From NCBI GenBank assembly GCA_036389155.1, contig DASVQN010000003.1, forward strand, positions 136,239-200,238: a stretch of 64,000 nt of DNA. Direction: 5' to 3'. A program made the translations under genes and the position numbers. The notes beneath the pieces were generated by a model. That model was not told the origin of the DNA, did no database searches, and saw nothing but the letters and a program-made list of their open reading frames with translations. Of this stretch, positions 23,664 through 32,097 are shown piece after piece; the first letter of the stretch is position 1; each line of letters begins with the position of its first letter. The stretch is from CADCVT01 sp036389155 (GTDB taxonomy: Bacteria; Actinomycetota; Thermoleophilia; Solirubrobacterales; Solirubrobacteraceae).

Positions 23664-25645
23664 TGGCCGAGTACGTCCCGACGCGGCCGGTGTACCGCCG
23701 CTGGCTCGGCTCGCCCGCGCTCTTCGCGATCCTCTACACCTCCGTCGCGAGCGCGCTCTACTTCACGCTCGGCGTCGTCGGCGAGAACGCGCTCGGGCTG
23801 ACGCCGGTCGTCTTCCTGATCGCGGCGATCTCGTTCGCGATCACGACGATGACCTACGTCGAGGGCGCGTCGCTGCACCAGGAGCGCGCGGGATCCACCG
23901 TGTTCGCCCGGTACGCGTTCAACGAGCTCGTCTCGTTCGTCGCCGGGTGGGCGATCCTGCTCGACTTCCTGATCCTCATCGCCGTCACCGCGTTCGCGAC
24001 GACCGACTACGCCGGCGTCTTCGTGGGTGAGCTGCGCGAGGGGGCGCCCGAGGACGTGGTCACGCTGGGCGTCGTCCTCTACGTCGGGGTGCGCAACGTG
24101 CTCGGCTTCTCGCAGCGCAGGTCGCGGCGCATCCTGTGGCTCGTCGTCGCCGACCTCGTCGTGCAGCTGGCGATCATCGTGATCGGCGTCTTCATGGTGC
24201 TCGACCTGTCGCTGCTCTCCGACCAGGTCGACCTCGGCACCACGCCGGACTGGGACGACGCGATCTTCGCGCTCACGCTCGCGACCGTCGCGTTCACCAG
24301 CCTGGAGTCGGCGTCCGGGCTGGCGGGCGAGGTCGCGGTCGGCCGGCGCGGGCTGCGGCGGATGGTGACGAGCGTCGCGCTCGCAGTGCTCGTGGTCTAC
24401 GTCGGGATGGCGGCGGTCGCGCTCAGTGCGCTGCCGGTCGTCGACGGCCAGACCGCGCTGGGCACGACCTACCTCGAGCGCCCGGTCATCGGGGTCGTGA
24501 ACGCGTTCGACCCGGCATGGCTGGCCGACGGCCTGCGCTACGTGGTGGGCGCGCTCGCGGCGGTGACGCTCGTCGCCGCGTCGAACTCGGGCATGCTCGG
24601 GCTGTCGCGGCTGGCGTACTCGCTGGGCACGAACCGGCAGATCCCGTCCGCGGTCGGGCGGCTGCACCCGACGCGCGCGACGCCGTACGTCGTCATCGCG
24701 ATCGCGTCGGTGCTCGCTGCGGCCCTGGCCCTGACGAAGGACCTCGAGTTCCTCGTCGGCATCTACGCGTTCGGCGCGCTGCTCGCGTTCACCATCGCGC
24801 ACCTGTCGATCATCGTGCTGCGCTTCCGTGAGCCCGAGCGGGCGCGGCCGTACCGCATCCCGTTCAACGTGCGGGTGCGCGGCGCGGACGTGCCGATCCC
24901 CGCGGTGATCGGCGCGGTGGGCTCGTCCGCGGCGTGGATCAGCGTGCTGGTGCTGCACGAGGGCGCGCGGTTCGTCGGCATCGGGTGGATGGCGTTCGGG
25001 ATCGCGCTGTACGTGATCTACCGCACGACCCAGGACAAGCCGCTGCTGCGGCGCGTGCAGGTCCCGCAGGCGGCGCTCCAGCGCGAGGCGCGCGAGGCCG
25101 AGTACGGATCGATCCTCGTCCCGCTGATGGGCAGCCCGCTCGACGACGACATCATCCAGACGGCGGGCCGGCTCGCGTCGGAGGAGCGGACCGACCTGAC
25201 GCCGGACGGCGAGGGCGCGACGATCGAGGCGCTGTGGGTCTTCGAGGTCCCGATGGCGCTGCCGATCGACGCCCGGCTGCCCGACGCCCAGCTCGAGGCG
25301 GCGCGGGCGGCGCTGCGCCGGGCCAAGGCGGTGGGGGAGGAGTACACGGGTGTCGAGGTGGCGACGGCGACGGTGCGCGCGCGCCGCGCCGGGCAGGCGA
25401 TCGTGGAGGAGGCGCGGCGCCGCGGCGTCGAGGCGATCGTCCTGGCCGCGGAGGAGCCCACGAAGGTGCGGGGCGGCGCGCTGCTGGGGGGGCGCGGGGC
25501 CCCGCGGGACCAGTTCGTGGGGGAGGTCACGCGGTACGTCGTGACCAAGGCGCCCTGCCGGGTGATCCTCACGGCGCCGCCCGCGCGCGACGCCGGCGGG
25601 CGGCGCGATGCCGTGGCGCCGCCTCCCTCCCCCGACGGCGGATAG
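23663..25645 (+). CDS. APC-superfamily permease with C-terminal universal-stress-like domain
   Basis: A 660-residue paralogue of the permease at 21591. About 12 helices (residues 15-450) include TSVASALYFTLGVVGENALG in helix 1 and ATVAFTSLESASGLAGEVAV in helix 6, then a USP-like tail from about residue 480 (EAEYGSILVPLMGSPLDDDI) to VTKAPCRVILTAPP, and a short disordered end. Helix 1 has SPALF where the sister protein has VNALF, so substrate-site residues differ and the two may not be redundant; they could form a heteromer. The gene directly precedes the RCK pair. Confidence 0.8.
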   Translation: MAEYVPTRPVYRRWLGSPALFAILYTSVASALYFTLGVVGENALGLTPVVFLIAAISFAITTMTYVEGASLHQERAGSTVFARYAFNELVSFVAGWAILLDFLILIAVTAFATTDYAGVFVGELREGAPEDVVTLGVVLYVGVRNVLGFSQRRSRRILWLVVADLVVQLAIIVIGVFMVLDLSLLSDQVDLGTTPDWDDAIFALTLATVAFTSLESASGLAGEVAVGRRGLRRMVTSVALAVLVVYVGMAAVALSALPVVDGQTALGTTYLERPVIGVVNAFDPAWLADGLRYVVGALAAVTLVAASNSGMLGLSRLAYSLGTNRQIPSAVGRLHPTRATPYVVIAIASVLAAALALTKDLEFLVGIYAFGALLAFTIAHLSIIVLRFREPERARPYRIPFNVRVRGADVPIPAVIGAVGSSAAWISVLVLHEGARFVGIGWMAFGIALYVIYRTTQDKPLLRRVQVPQAALQREAREAEYGSILVPLMGSPLDDDIIQTAGRLASEERTDLTPDGEGATIEALWVFEVPMALPIDARLPDAQLEAARAALRRAKAVGEEYTGVEVATATVRARRAGQAIVEEARRRGVEAIVLAAEEPTKVRGGALLGGRGAPRDQFVGEVTRYVVTKAPCRVILTAPPARDAGGRRDAVAPPPSPDGG

Positions 25646-25655
25646 CATCGCAGGG

Positions 25656-26090
25656 GTGTTCGTGTTGATCGTCGGCGCCGGCCGTGTCGGCTCGTCCGTC
25701 GCCAAGAAGGCGCTCGCCGCAGGCCACGAGGTCTCCGTCCTGGACGAGGACCCGCTGTCCCATGAGCGGCTGGACGCCAACCAGCCGACGTCGTGGGAGG
25801 ACGCCGGCGGTCGCTTCACCGTCGGGACGGCGCTGGAGATCGACGCGCTGCTCGAGGCCGGCGTCGAGCAGGCCGACACGTTCATCGCCTCGACGAACGG
25901 GGACAACACGAACCTGGTGATCGCGCAGATCGCGCAGCGGCGGTTCGGCGTGACGCGCGTGATCGCGCGGGTGCTCGACCCGGCGCGCGCGGCGTGGTAC
26001 GCCGAACGCGGGCAGGGACTCGAGACGATCTGCCCGACGCAGTACGCGATCTCCGAGTTCGACAAGGTCCTCGGACTGGACGCGGCCTAG
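25656..26090 (+). CDS. RCK/TrkA-N domain protein, single domain
   Basis: A 144-residue Rossmann protein, VFVLIVGAGRVGSSVAKKAL, with an acidic strand end (VSVLDEDPLSH) and ASTNGDNTNLVIAQIAQ, the hallmarks of the TrkA N-terminal (RCK-N) domain that binds NAD(H) or nucleotides and gates potassium transporters. It lacks the TrkA-C domain. TAGCAT is 7 nt before the GTG, so this may be the start of a separate leaderless transcript for the RCK pair. The next gene begins right after its stop. Confidence 0.85.
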   Translation: MFVLIVGAGRVGSSVAKKALAAGHEVSVLDEDPLSHERLDANQPTSWEDAGGRFTVGTALEIDALLEAGVEQADTFIASTNGDNTNLVIAQIAQRRFGVTRVIARVLDPARAAWYAERGQGLETICPTQYAISEFDKVLGLDAA

Positions 26091-26768
26091 ATGTACGTCG
26101 TCATCTGCGGCGGCGGCAAGGTCGGCTGGAACCTCGCCCGCGAGCTGATCGAGAAGGGCAACGAGGTGACGCTGGTCGAGCAGGACCGGCGGCGCTACCT
26201 CATCATCGAGGAGGAGCTCGAGCACGCCGTGCAGTACGGCGACGCGACGGAGCTGTGGGTGCTCGAGCGCGCGGGGATCCAGCGCGCCGAGCTCGTGATC
26301 GCGGTCACCGGCGACGACGAGGACAACATCCTCATCTGCCAGATCGCCAAGGAGAAGTACCTCTGCGAGCGGACGATCTCGCGCGTCAACAACCCGCGCA
26401 ACCTCCAGCACTTCGAGCTGCTCGGCATCCAGCCCGCCGTGTCCGCCACCGACCTGATCCTGCGGCTGATCGAGCACGAGGTCCCGCAGTACGGGCTCGT
26501 CCACCTGCTCGACCTCCCGGCGGAGCGGCTGGAGATCATCGAGATCGAGGTCACGCCGAACGCGCCGGCCGCGTCGAAGGCGGTGAGCGAGATCGACATC
26601 CCCGACGGGTCGCTGATCATCTCCGTGCTGCGCAATGGCGAGGGCTTCGTGCCCAAGGCGGAGACGGTGATCGAGGCCGGCGACGAGGTCCTGCTGGTCC
26701 TCGACCCGGGTCTCGAGCAGGACATCACCAAGCAGTTCGCGCCGAACGGCGCGCGTCCGGGCCCTTGA
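26091..26768 (+). CDS. TrkA-type potassium uptake regulator (RCK-N plus RCK-C)
   Basis: A 225-residue protein with RCK-N (MYVVICGGGKVGWNLARELI, VTLVEQD, VTGDDEDNILICQIAK, RVNNPRN) and from about residue 140 an RCK-C/TrkA-C domain (LEIIEIEVTPNAPAASKAVS to AGDEVLLVLDPG), the ligand-binding part that can take c-di-AMP or other nucleotides. It follows the single-domain RCK protein without a gap; the two could heterodimerise, as CeuB/TrkA-type pairs do in other actinobacteria. No TrkH/KtrB channel gene is in the window; the nearest transporters are the two APC-USP permeases. Confidence 0.88.
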   Translation: MYVVICGGGKVGWNLARELIEKGNEVTLVEQDRRRYLIIEEELEHAVQYGDATELWVLERAGIQRAELVIAVTGDDEDNILICQIAKEKYLCERTISRVNNPRNLQHFELLGIQPAVSATDLILRLIEHEVPQYGLVHLLDLPAERLEIIEIEVTPNAPAASKAVSEIDIPDGSLIISVLRNGEGFVPKAETVIEAGDEVLLVLDPGLEQDITKQFAPNGARPGP

Positions 26769-27931
26769 GCGACCGCTCCGTCGACGTCCTGATCGTCGGT
26801 GCCGGGCCGGCGGGCGCGTCGTGCGCGTCGGAGCTGCGCGCGCGCGGGTTCCTGGGGTCGGTCCTGCTGGTGGGGCGCGAGCTCGACCCGCCGTACGAGC
26901 GCCCCCCGATCTCGAAGGAGCTGCTGCGCGGCGGCGGGGAGCCGACGTTCCTCCCGGTCCCGTCCGACGTGGAGCTGCTGACGCGGACCTCGGTGATGAA
27001 GCTCGACGCCGAGGGCCGCACCGCGCTGCTGTCGACGAAGGAGACGGTCTCGTTCGAGCGGGCCGTGCTGTGCACCGGTGCGAACGTGCGGCGGCTGCCG
27101 ATCGAGGGCACGGACCTGGAGGGGATTCACTACCTCCGCGCGCTGCGCAACGCGTCGGCGCTGCGGTCCGACGTCGAGGGCGTCGAGCGCGTGGCGCTGG
27201 TGGGCGGCTCGTTCATCGCCTGCGAGGTCGCGGCGTCGCTGACGTCGATGGGGATCGCCTGCACGCTGGTCTTCCCGGAGGAGGGCCCGCTGTCACTGCA
27301 GTTCGGCCCTGCTGTCGGCGCGTGGGCCCGCGGGCTGCTCGAGTCGCACGGGGTCGAGGTGCTCGCCGGCGAGCAGGTCGCCTCGCTGGAGGGCGACGGC
27401 GAGGACGTCCAGCGGCTCGTCTGCGGCTCGGGACGGGTGGTCGAGTGCCAGGCCGTCGTCATCGGCGTCGGCGCCGTGCCGGACGTGATGCTCGCGCGGT
27501 CGTCGGGGCTGGCGCTCGGGCCTCGCGGCGGCGTGCTCTGCTCGTCGTCGCTGGAGACCTCCGCGCCCGGCGTGTTCTGCGCCGGCGACGCCTGCGAGTA
27601 CGACAGCGTGCTGCACGGGCAGCACGTGCGGATCGAGCACCACGAGGTCGCGCTCGGGCAGGGGCGGTGCGCGGCGCGGAACGTGATGGGGGAGGGCGCG
27701 GCGTTCGACGAGGTGCCCTACTTCTGGTCGGACCTGTCGGACTGGGCGACGCTCGAGGCCGTCGGGCCGGCCGTCGACGGCTGGGACGCCGAGGAGGTCC
27801 GCGGCTCGTTCGAGTCGGGCTCGTTCAGCGTCTTCTACTCGCAGGCGGGGCGGCTCGTCGCGGCGATGACGTGCGGCCGCGGCGACGACCTCGACGAGGC
27901 GCGCGAGAGGCTCCGCGCCGCCCGGCCGTGA
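26765..27931 (+). CDS. FAD-dependent NAD(P)H reductase (ferredoxin/rubredoxin reductase type)
   Basis: A 388-residue flavoprotein of the pyridine nucleotide-disulfide oxidoreductase class without redox-active cysteines. It has the FAD-binding VDVLIVGAGPAGASCASELR, YERPPISKELL, the NAD-binding VALVGGSFIACEVAASL and the second FAD motif TSAPGVFCAGDACEY. The C-terminal domain (about 310-388) matches the ferredoxin reductase C-terminal fold. The TTG start overlaps the trkA stop by 4 nt (TTGA). It would pass electrons from NAD(P)H to a ferredoxin or rubredoxin not encoded here. Confidence 0.85.
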   Translation: MSDRSVDVLIVGAGPAGASCASELRARGFLGSVLLVGRELDPPYERPPISKELLRGGGEPTFLPVPSDVELLTRTSVMKLDAEGRTALLSTKETVSFERAVLCTGANVRRLPIEGTDLEGIHYLRALRNASALRSDVEGVERVALVGGSFIACEVAASLTSMGIACTLVFPEEGPLSLQFGPAVGAWARGLLESHGVEVLAGEQVASLEGDGEDVQRLVCGSGRVVECQAVVIGVGAVPDVMLARSSGLALGPRGGVLCSSSLETSAPGVFCAGDACEYDSVLHGQHVRIEHHEVALGQGRCAARNVMGEGAAFDEVPYFWSDLSDWATLEAVGPAVDGWDAEEVRGSFESGSFSVFYSQAGRLVAAMTCGRGDDLDEARERLRAARP

Positions 27932-27953
27932 TCCGCGCGGCCCGCCCCCGGCC

Positions 27954-28385
27954 ATGACCCTCGTCGTCCGGCGGATGCTTCCCTCGCACGCGAACCCCTC
28001 CGGGGCCGTGTTCGGCGGCGAGATCCTCAAGGCGTGCGACGAGGCCGCCGGGATCGCCGCGGGCCGGCACGCCCGCCGCCGCGTCGTCACCGCCGCGATC
28101 GACGCGATGGAGTTCGTCGCGCCCGCGCGGATCGGCGAGGTGCTGACCTGCAAGGCGGCGGTGAACGCCGTCTTCGGGTCGTCGATGGAGGTGGGCGTGC
28201 GCGTGGAGGCGGAGGACCTCGTCACCGCCGAGGTCCGCCACACGAACAGCGCGTACTTCGTGATGGTCGCGCTCGACGACGACGGGGATCCGGTCGACGT
28301 CGAGGACGTCTCGCCGTCGACCGACGACGAGCGTCGCCGGCACGCGCAGGCGCGCGAGCGCCACGACCTGCGCGAGCAGCGCTAG
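27954..28385 (+). CDS. Acyl-CoA thioesterase, hotdog fold (YciA-like)
   Basis: A 143-residue hotdog thioesterase. MLPSHANPSGAVFGGEILKA contains the family HANxxGxxFGG motif, followed by the conserved Asp-containing helix (LKACDEAAGIAAGRHA) and the strands DAMEFVAPARIGEVLTCKAA and VGVRVEAEDL. It hydrolyses acyl-CoA to free acid and CoA in the cytosol; chain preference cannot be read. It starts 22 nt after the reductase and may belong to the same transcript. The tail (about 25 residues) is charged. Confidence 0.85.
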   Translation: MTLVVRRMLPSHANPSGAVFGGEILKACDEAAGIAAGRHARRRVVTAAIDAMEFVAPARIGEVLTCKAAVNAVFGSSMEVGVRVEAEDLVTAEVRHTNSAYFVMVALDDDGDPVDVEDVSPSTDDERRRHAQARERHDLREQR

Positions 28386-28392
28386 CGGCGCA

Positions 28393-28419
28393 GGACGAAG
28401 GCGGCCGCGGCCGCCGTCC
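28393..28419. terminator. Palindrome between convergent genes
   Basis: A 16-bp perfect palindrome GGCGGCCGCGGCCGCC (28400-28415), flanked by GGAC (28393-28396) and GTCC (28416-28419), lies between the thioesterase stop and the convergent lipoprotein-like gene. Symmetry suggests a bidirectional terminator, although no T run is present. Confidence 0.4.
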
Positions 28420-28424
28420 GCGCA

Positions 28425-28850
28425 TCAGCCGCCGGCGAAGACCTGGTCGAGGAGGGCGTCGACGGGCGCCAGCTGGATCGCGCCGCGCAGCAAGAACGCC
28501 TCCGTCCCGCCGAGGCGCCCCGCCTTCTCCTCCTCGTCGACGGCGCGCCGCAGGCCGGAGCGGAACGCGTCGTTGCGCTCGTTCTCGCTCAGGCCGGCCG
28601 GCGGGTCGCCCTCGCCGGCCAGGACCAGCACCAGCCGCTCGCGGGTCAGACCGAGCTCGCACGCGGTCCCGGTGAGCGCGTTCAGGCCGACGCGCTCGGC
28701 GGCGCCGGTGATCCCGCTCCGCGCCGCGGACGCGCTGCGCGTGCAGGGATCGGGAGGCGCGTCGACGTCGTACCCGCCGCCGCCGAGCGCGGCGTAGGCG
28801 CCGACGAGGAGCACCCCCGCGAGGAGCGCGGCCGCGAGGGCGCGCGTCAT
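28425..28850 (-). CDS. Secreted or membrane-anchored protein of unknown function
   Basis: A 141-residue protein with an N-terminal signal or anchor (MTRALAAALLAGVLLVGAYA), a Gly-rich linker and a helical body, DPCTRSASAARSGI, AERVGLNALTGTACELGLTR and NERNDAFRSGLRRAVDEEEK. Two Cys residues could form a disulfide. It begins at an ATGA overlap with the MFS gene, so it is co-translated and may work with that exporter. I do not recognise a family. Confidence 0.65.
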   Translation of the reverse strand: MTRALAAALLAGVLLVGAYAALGGGGYDVDAPPDPCTRSASAARSGITGAAERVGLNALTGTACELGLTRERLVLVLAGEGDPPAGLSENERNDAFRSGLRRAVDEEEKAGRLGGTEAFLLRGAIQLAPVDALLDQVFAGG

Positions 28851-30235
28851 CGTCCCGTGCCGCTCCCGCGCCCGGCGACCAGCGGCACCGCCGCGAGCGC
28901 CGCGAGCAGCGCGGCGACGAGGAAGGAGCGCTCGAACGAGGCGGCGGCGGCGCGGTCGAGGTCGTCGGTCACCGTGTCCTGCAGGCCGTCGAAGGCGGGG
29001 CGATCGGCGTTCTCGGGCGCGACCTCGGCGAACGCCGGCGCGACGTCCGGGACCTCGCCCTCCGTCGCCCGCAGCTTCGACGCGAGGCCGAGGCCGAGGT
29101 CCAGCTTCGTCGCGGGGTCGATGGGGCTGTCGAGGATGCGGGCGAGGACGATCTCCTGCGCGCGGTCGGTCTGGTCCTCGAGGTCCGCGGTGAAGATGGG
29201 GGTGAGCAGCGCGAGCGCGGCGACGACGCCGGCGTGGCGGGCGGCGATGGTCCAGCCGCCGTGGAGGGCGAGCGGCGTGCGGTCGCGCAGCGCCTCGTCG
29301 GTGACCGCCCGCAGCGCCAGGCCGAGGCCGAGCCCGACGAGGACCTGGGGGGCGATCAGCCACGCGACGCTCGAGCCGGGCAGGAGGCCGAGCGCCGCGA
29401 GCCCGCCCGCGCAGAGGATCGCGCCGGCGGCGCCGCGGGCGCGGTCGTCGAGCGCGCGGCCGACCGCTCCCGCGAAGAGTGCGGCCACCGGCATCGCGGA
29501 GACCGCCGCGGCCGCGGTCAGCGGCGAGTGCCGCCAGCCCGCGATGAGCAGCAGGACGGGCAGGAACAGCGCGGCCGTCAGCCCGGCGCCGAGGAACGCG
29601 AGCGAGGCGAGGGCGGGCCAGTCCGGCCGGGCGCTCCCCGCTTCGGGCTCCGGCGCCGCGACGCCCCGGCTCCCGAGCAGGCACGCGAGCGCCACCGGCA
29701 CCTGCACCGCGAAGATCGCCTGCCACGCGAGCGCGTCGGTGAGCGCGCCGCCGACGGCGGGCCCGACCGCGGCGCCGATCGCCCCGGCCACGCCCCAGAT
29801 CGCCGTGGCCCGCCCGCGGTCGCCGACCGCCCCGACCAGCAGCGGCAGCGCCGCGCACGCGACCGCGGCGCCTCCGAGGCCCTGGACGCAGCGGGCGGCG
29901 ACCAGGACGCCGAGCGAGCCCGCCAGCGCGCAGACGAGCGACGCCGCGGCGAAGACGAGGAGGCCGCCGGCGAAGAGCGACGCGACGTCCCGCCCGCCCG
30001 CGCGCCGCTCGACGTCGCCGCCCGCGGCCGCGGCACCGCGGGCCGCTCCCCTCGCGACCCGCCGCGCCACCGGCACGGCGGCCAGCGCGAGCACGAGGTT
30101 GTAGCCCGTCAGGACCCAGGAGACGCCCTGGGGCGAGGCGTCGAAGTCCGCGAGGACGTCCGGGAGCCCGAGGGTGACGACCGAGGAGTCGGCGAGGACC
30201 AGACCGACGGCGATCGCGAGCAGCGCGGCACGCAT
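28847..30235 (-). CDS. MFS drug-exporter-like transporter (DHA2/EmrB type)
   Basis: A 462-residue major facilitator with about 12-14 helices. LADSSVVTLGLPDVLADFDA near the start is motif D1-like, VLVAARCVQGLGGAAVACAA is the motif B region, and WGVAGAIGAAVGPAVGGALT is motif C of antiporters. The loop that usually holds motif A is unusual: an Ala/Gly/Arg-rich insert (residues about 58-85) replaces the standard GxLaDrxGrk sequence. A large extracellular-type loop rich in Asp/Glu (about 370-430) precedes the last helix. Substrate is unknown. Confidence 0.8.
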   Translation of the reverse strand: MRAALLAIAVGLVLADSSVVTLGLPDVLADFDASPQGVSWVLTGYNLVLALAAVPVARRVARGAARGAAAAGGDVERRAGGRDVASLFAGGLLVFAAASLVCALAGSLGVLVAARCVQGLGGAAVACAALPLLVGAVGDRGRATAIWGVAGAIGAAVGPAVGGALTDALAWQAIFAVQVPVALACLLGSRGVAAPEPEAGSARPDWPALASLAFLGAGLTAALFLPVLLLIAGWRHSPLTAAAAVSAMPVAALFAGAVGRALDDRARGAAGAILCAGGLAALGLLPGSSVAWLIAPQVLVGLGLGLALRAVTDEALRDRTPLALHGGWTIAARHAGVVAALALLTPIFTADLEDQTDRAQEIVLARILDSPIDPATKLDLGLGLASKLRATEGEVPDVAPAFAEVAPENADRPAFDGLQDTVTDDLDRAAAASFERSFLVAALLAALAAVPLVAGRGSGTGR

Positions 30236-30249
30236 CCGGCCGCCATGCT

Positions 30250-30276
30250 GGCAGGCGGGGCGAGGCCCCGCCTGCC
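30250..30276 (-). terminator. Strong hairpin downstream of the GlsB-like gene
   Basis: GGCAGGCGGGGC (30250-30261) and GCCCCGCCTGCC (30265-30276) pair perfectly over 12 bp with a GAG loop. It sits between the GlsB-like stop and the MFS start, both on the minus strand, so it probably separates the two transcripts. Confidence 0.65.
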
Positions 30277-30292
30277 GGAGACGCCGCGCGGG

Positions 30293-30577
30293 CTACCGCG
30301 CGGGGGAGACGCGACCGCCGTGGTCGCCGTCCTTGCGCACGAACGCGCGGTACAGGCCGAGCAGCAGCATCGCGCCGATGACGGCGCCGATCAGGCCGCC
30401 GAGGTCGAACGCGTCGTCGTCGCCGATGTGGAGCAGCTTGGTGAAGACGAAGAAGCCGACCAGCGAGCCGGCGAGGCCGAGCAGCACCGTGGCGATGAAG
30501 CCCATGGGATCACGGCCGGGCATCAGGGCGCGGGCGAGAAAGCCGGCGACGATGCCGAGGATGATGGCTCCGATCAT
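30293..30577 (-). CDS. GlsB/YeaQ/YmgE family stress membrane protein
   Basis: A 94-residue protein with three hydrophobic segments: MIGAIILGIVAGFLARALMP, FIATVLLGLAGSLVGFFVF and LGGLIGAVIGAMLLLGLYRA. GRDPMGFI between helices 1 and 2 is the family signature. These proteins are often stress-induced and their role in the membrane is unresolved. The ATG has AAGGA upstream with a normal gap, so this is a leadered mRNA, unlike many neighbours. A terminator follows. Confidence 0.85.
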   Translation of the reverse strand: MIGAIILGIVAGFLARALMPGRDPMGFIATVLLGLAGSLVGFFVFTKLLHIGDDDAFDLGGLIGAVIGAMLLLGLYRAFVRKDGDHGGRVSPAR

Positions 30578-31463
30578 GGTGTGAGTCCTTTCCTTGAAGG
30601 GGTGGAGGCGAGGACGGGCGTACCCGCGGCATCGAGCGCGGTAAGCGCCGATGACCGCCGGTTGGCAGGGGTCTGACGTCACTCTCCGACCTTCGCGGTC
30701 CTGCGGCGTTTGCAGGGACAGATGAGCAGGACCGTCCTCGGAGCGGGCGCCACGCGCTCGGATCGCTCGCGGGACTCGGGCTGATGATCGGCACGGGCCT
30801 CCAGCACGCGCGTCGGCCGGCGCTAGCGTCGCCCGGTCCCGCACCGTCACCGGCCTCGATCGACTCCTTCCCGGCGGCGCCGACCGCGGCCACAGCGTTC
30901 CCCAACCGGAGGCCGAGCGTCCCTCGCCGGCCCCGAACCCCGGTGGGGTCCCACCGTCGCGCCCGGAAGGCGGAGCCGTGACGCAGACGCCCGGGACCCC
31001 ACCGGCACCCACCACCGGCGCCGGGGGAGCAGGGCCCTCCGGCGCCGGGCCGGGTGACGCCACGACGCCGCCTGCAGAGAGCGGCGCAACCGGCGCACAG
31101 CCCGGCAACGGCGAGGCCCCGCCCGGTCCGGCCGGCGGAGGGCCGGATCCGGGCGGCGGCCCGCCCCGAACCCCCTCCCGTCAGAACGAACCCACGACCA
31201 CCACCCCAGGCACCGCGCCGCTCATCCGCGAAGAAGCCGCACCACCACGCGTCGTCGTCATGGCGCGCAGAGGCGCCGCGGACGCGCGCTCCCAGCCGCA
31301 GAGCGAAGCCGCGGCGGGGGACCGCCGCACCCAGCGCCGGCGGCGAGCGTCCGGTTCGGCGCGCCCGGGCGCGCCCACGCGAACCCGCCTCCTGAGCCGG
31401 ACGCTCGCACGGCCGCCGGCACGGCGCGCGGCCGCAGGCACTAGTCCGCGTCTCGCCGCCGCG
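30578..31463. other. About 0.9 kb with no convincing gene
   Basis: Between the GlsB-like gene and the HNH gene no frame shows a recognised domain. A plus-strand frame from GTG 30978 to about 31445 encodes a Pro/Gly/Thr-rich then Arg-rich sequence with weaker GC3 bias than neighbours, and it runs on through the antisense of the HNH gene and the tRNA, so I do not call it. It may be the remains of a disordered surface protein. The bases next to 30577 should hold the GlsB promoter; I see no clear consensus. Confidence 0.5.
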
Positions 31464-32012
31464 TCACATCACGACGCGCCTCCGCCGGTTCCGCCCCGCG
31501 AAGTTCTCCGTCTGGCTGTGGCAGTTCGGGCACAGCATCTGGAGGTTCTCGAGGCGGTTGTCGGAACCGTCGCCGTTGACGTGGTGCAGCGCCATCGACA
31601 ACGGCGTCCCGAGCCAGTCCTCGATCCCGCACCGCTCGCACCGATTCTCCTTCAGCCCGGCCGCCAGCAGTCGGCGCTTCACGTGCTTTCGACCGCGGGG
31701 CGCCGCGAGCAACTCGGCGACCGGCATCGCCGTCGGCCGAGCGACCACCGCGCCCCGTTTGACCGCTTGGTGCCACGACCAGAGCGAGAACCCGAAGTGG
31801 GCCGCGCAGTCGCGGACGCTGTGACCCAGGTCGTAGTACGCCTGGATCTCGGTCCAGTCGTACCTCCGCGCGCAGCGCGCGTCGATCGGCCGGTCGAGCT
31901 GTCGTGCGTGCCACGAGACGGTGCTCTTCGAACGGCCGGTCCGACGCGCCACCTCGGCCTGCGACACCCCCTCCCGCAGCAACCGCCGGACATCGTCAAC
32001 GCTTGCCTTCAT
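31464..32012 (-). CDS. HNH endonuclease with N-terminal helix-turn-helix
   Basis: A 182-residue protein. Residues 1-35 form a helix-turn-helix (VDDVRRLLREGVSQAEVARR, STVSWHARQL) and residues about 50-80 a second helical segment (YYDLGHSVRDCAAHFGFSLW). The C-terminal 60 residues are an HNH domain: NRCERCGIEDW, MALHHVNGDGSDNRLENLQM and LCPNCHSQTENF, with two Cys pairs for structural zinc and the HH/N/H catalytic set. It cleaves or nicks DNA. A start at 32012 leaves an SOS-box palindrome immediately upstream; an alternative ATG at 32030 would place the box inside the gene. It lies just downstream of tRNA-Gln on the same strand. No integrase is nearby. Confidence 0.82.
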   Translation of the reverse strand: MKASVDDVRRLLREGVSQAEVARRTGRSKSTVSWHARQLDRPIDARCARRYDWTEIQAYYDLGHSVRDCAAHFGFSLWSWHQAVKRGAVVARPTAMPVAELLAAPRGRKHVKRRLLAAGLKENRCERCGIEDWLGTPLSMALHHVNGDGSDNRLENLQMLCPNCHSQTENFAGRNRRRRVVM

Positions 32013-32013
32013 A

Positions 32014-32027
32014 CGAACAGATGTTCG
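32014..32027. promoter_or_regulatory. LexA (SOS) box at the HNH gene start
   Basis: The plus strand reads CGAACAGATGTTCG, a perfect CGAAC-N4-GTTCG palindrome, the Gram-positive LexA consensus. It ends one base before the HNH start codon at 32012. LexA bound here would block a leaderless or short-leader promoter. Ten fixed bases make a chance match in 64 kb unlikely. Confidence 0.7.
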
Positions 32028-32097
32028 CATGACGCGCGGACGGATCGGCGCACAAACGACGCGCGTCGCCAGCGCCGGGTTTCGAACCTTGACGAGG

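Noticed and set aside
21573..26504. Long minus-strand frames opposite the permease and RCK genes
   Set aside because: His/Asp/Arg-rich antisense shadows with no start context or domain.
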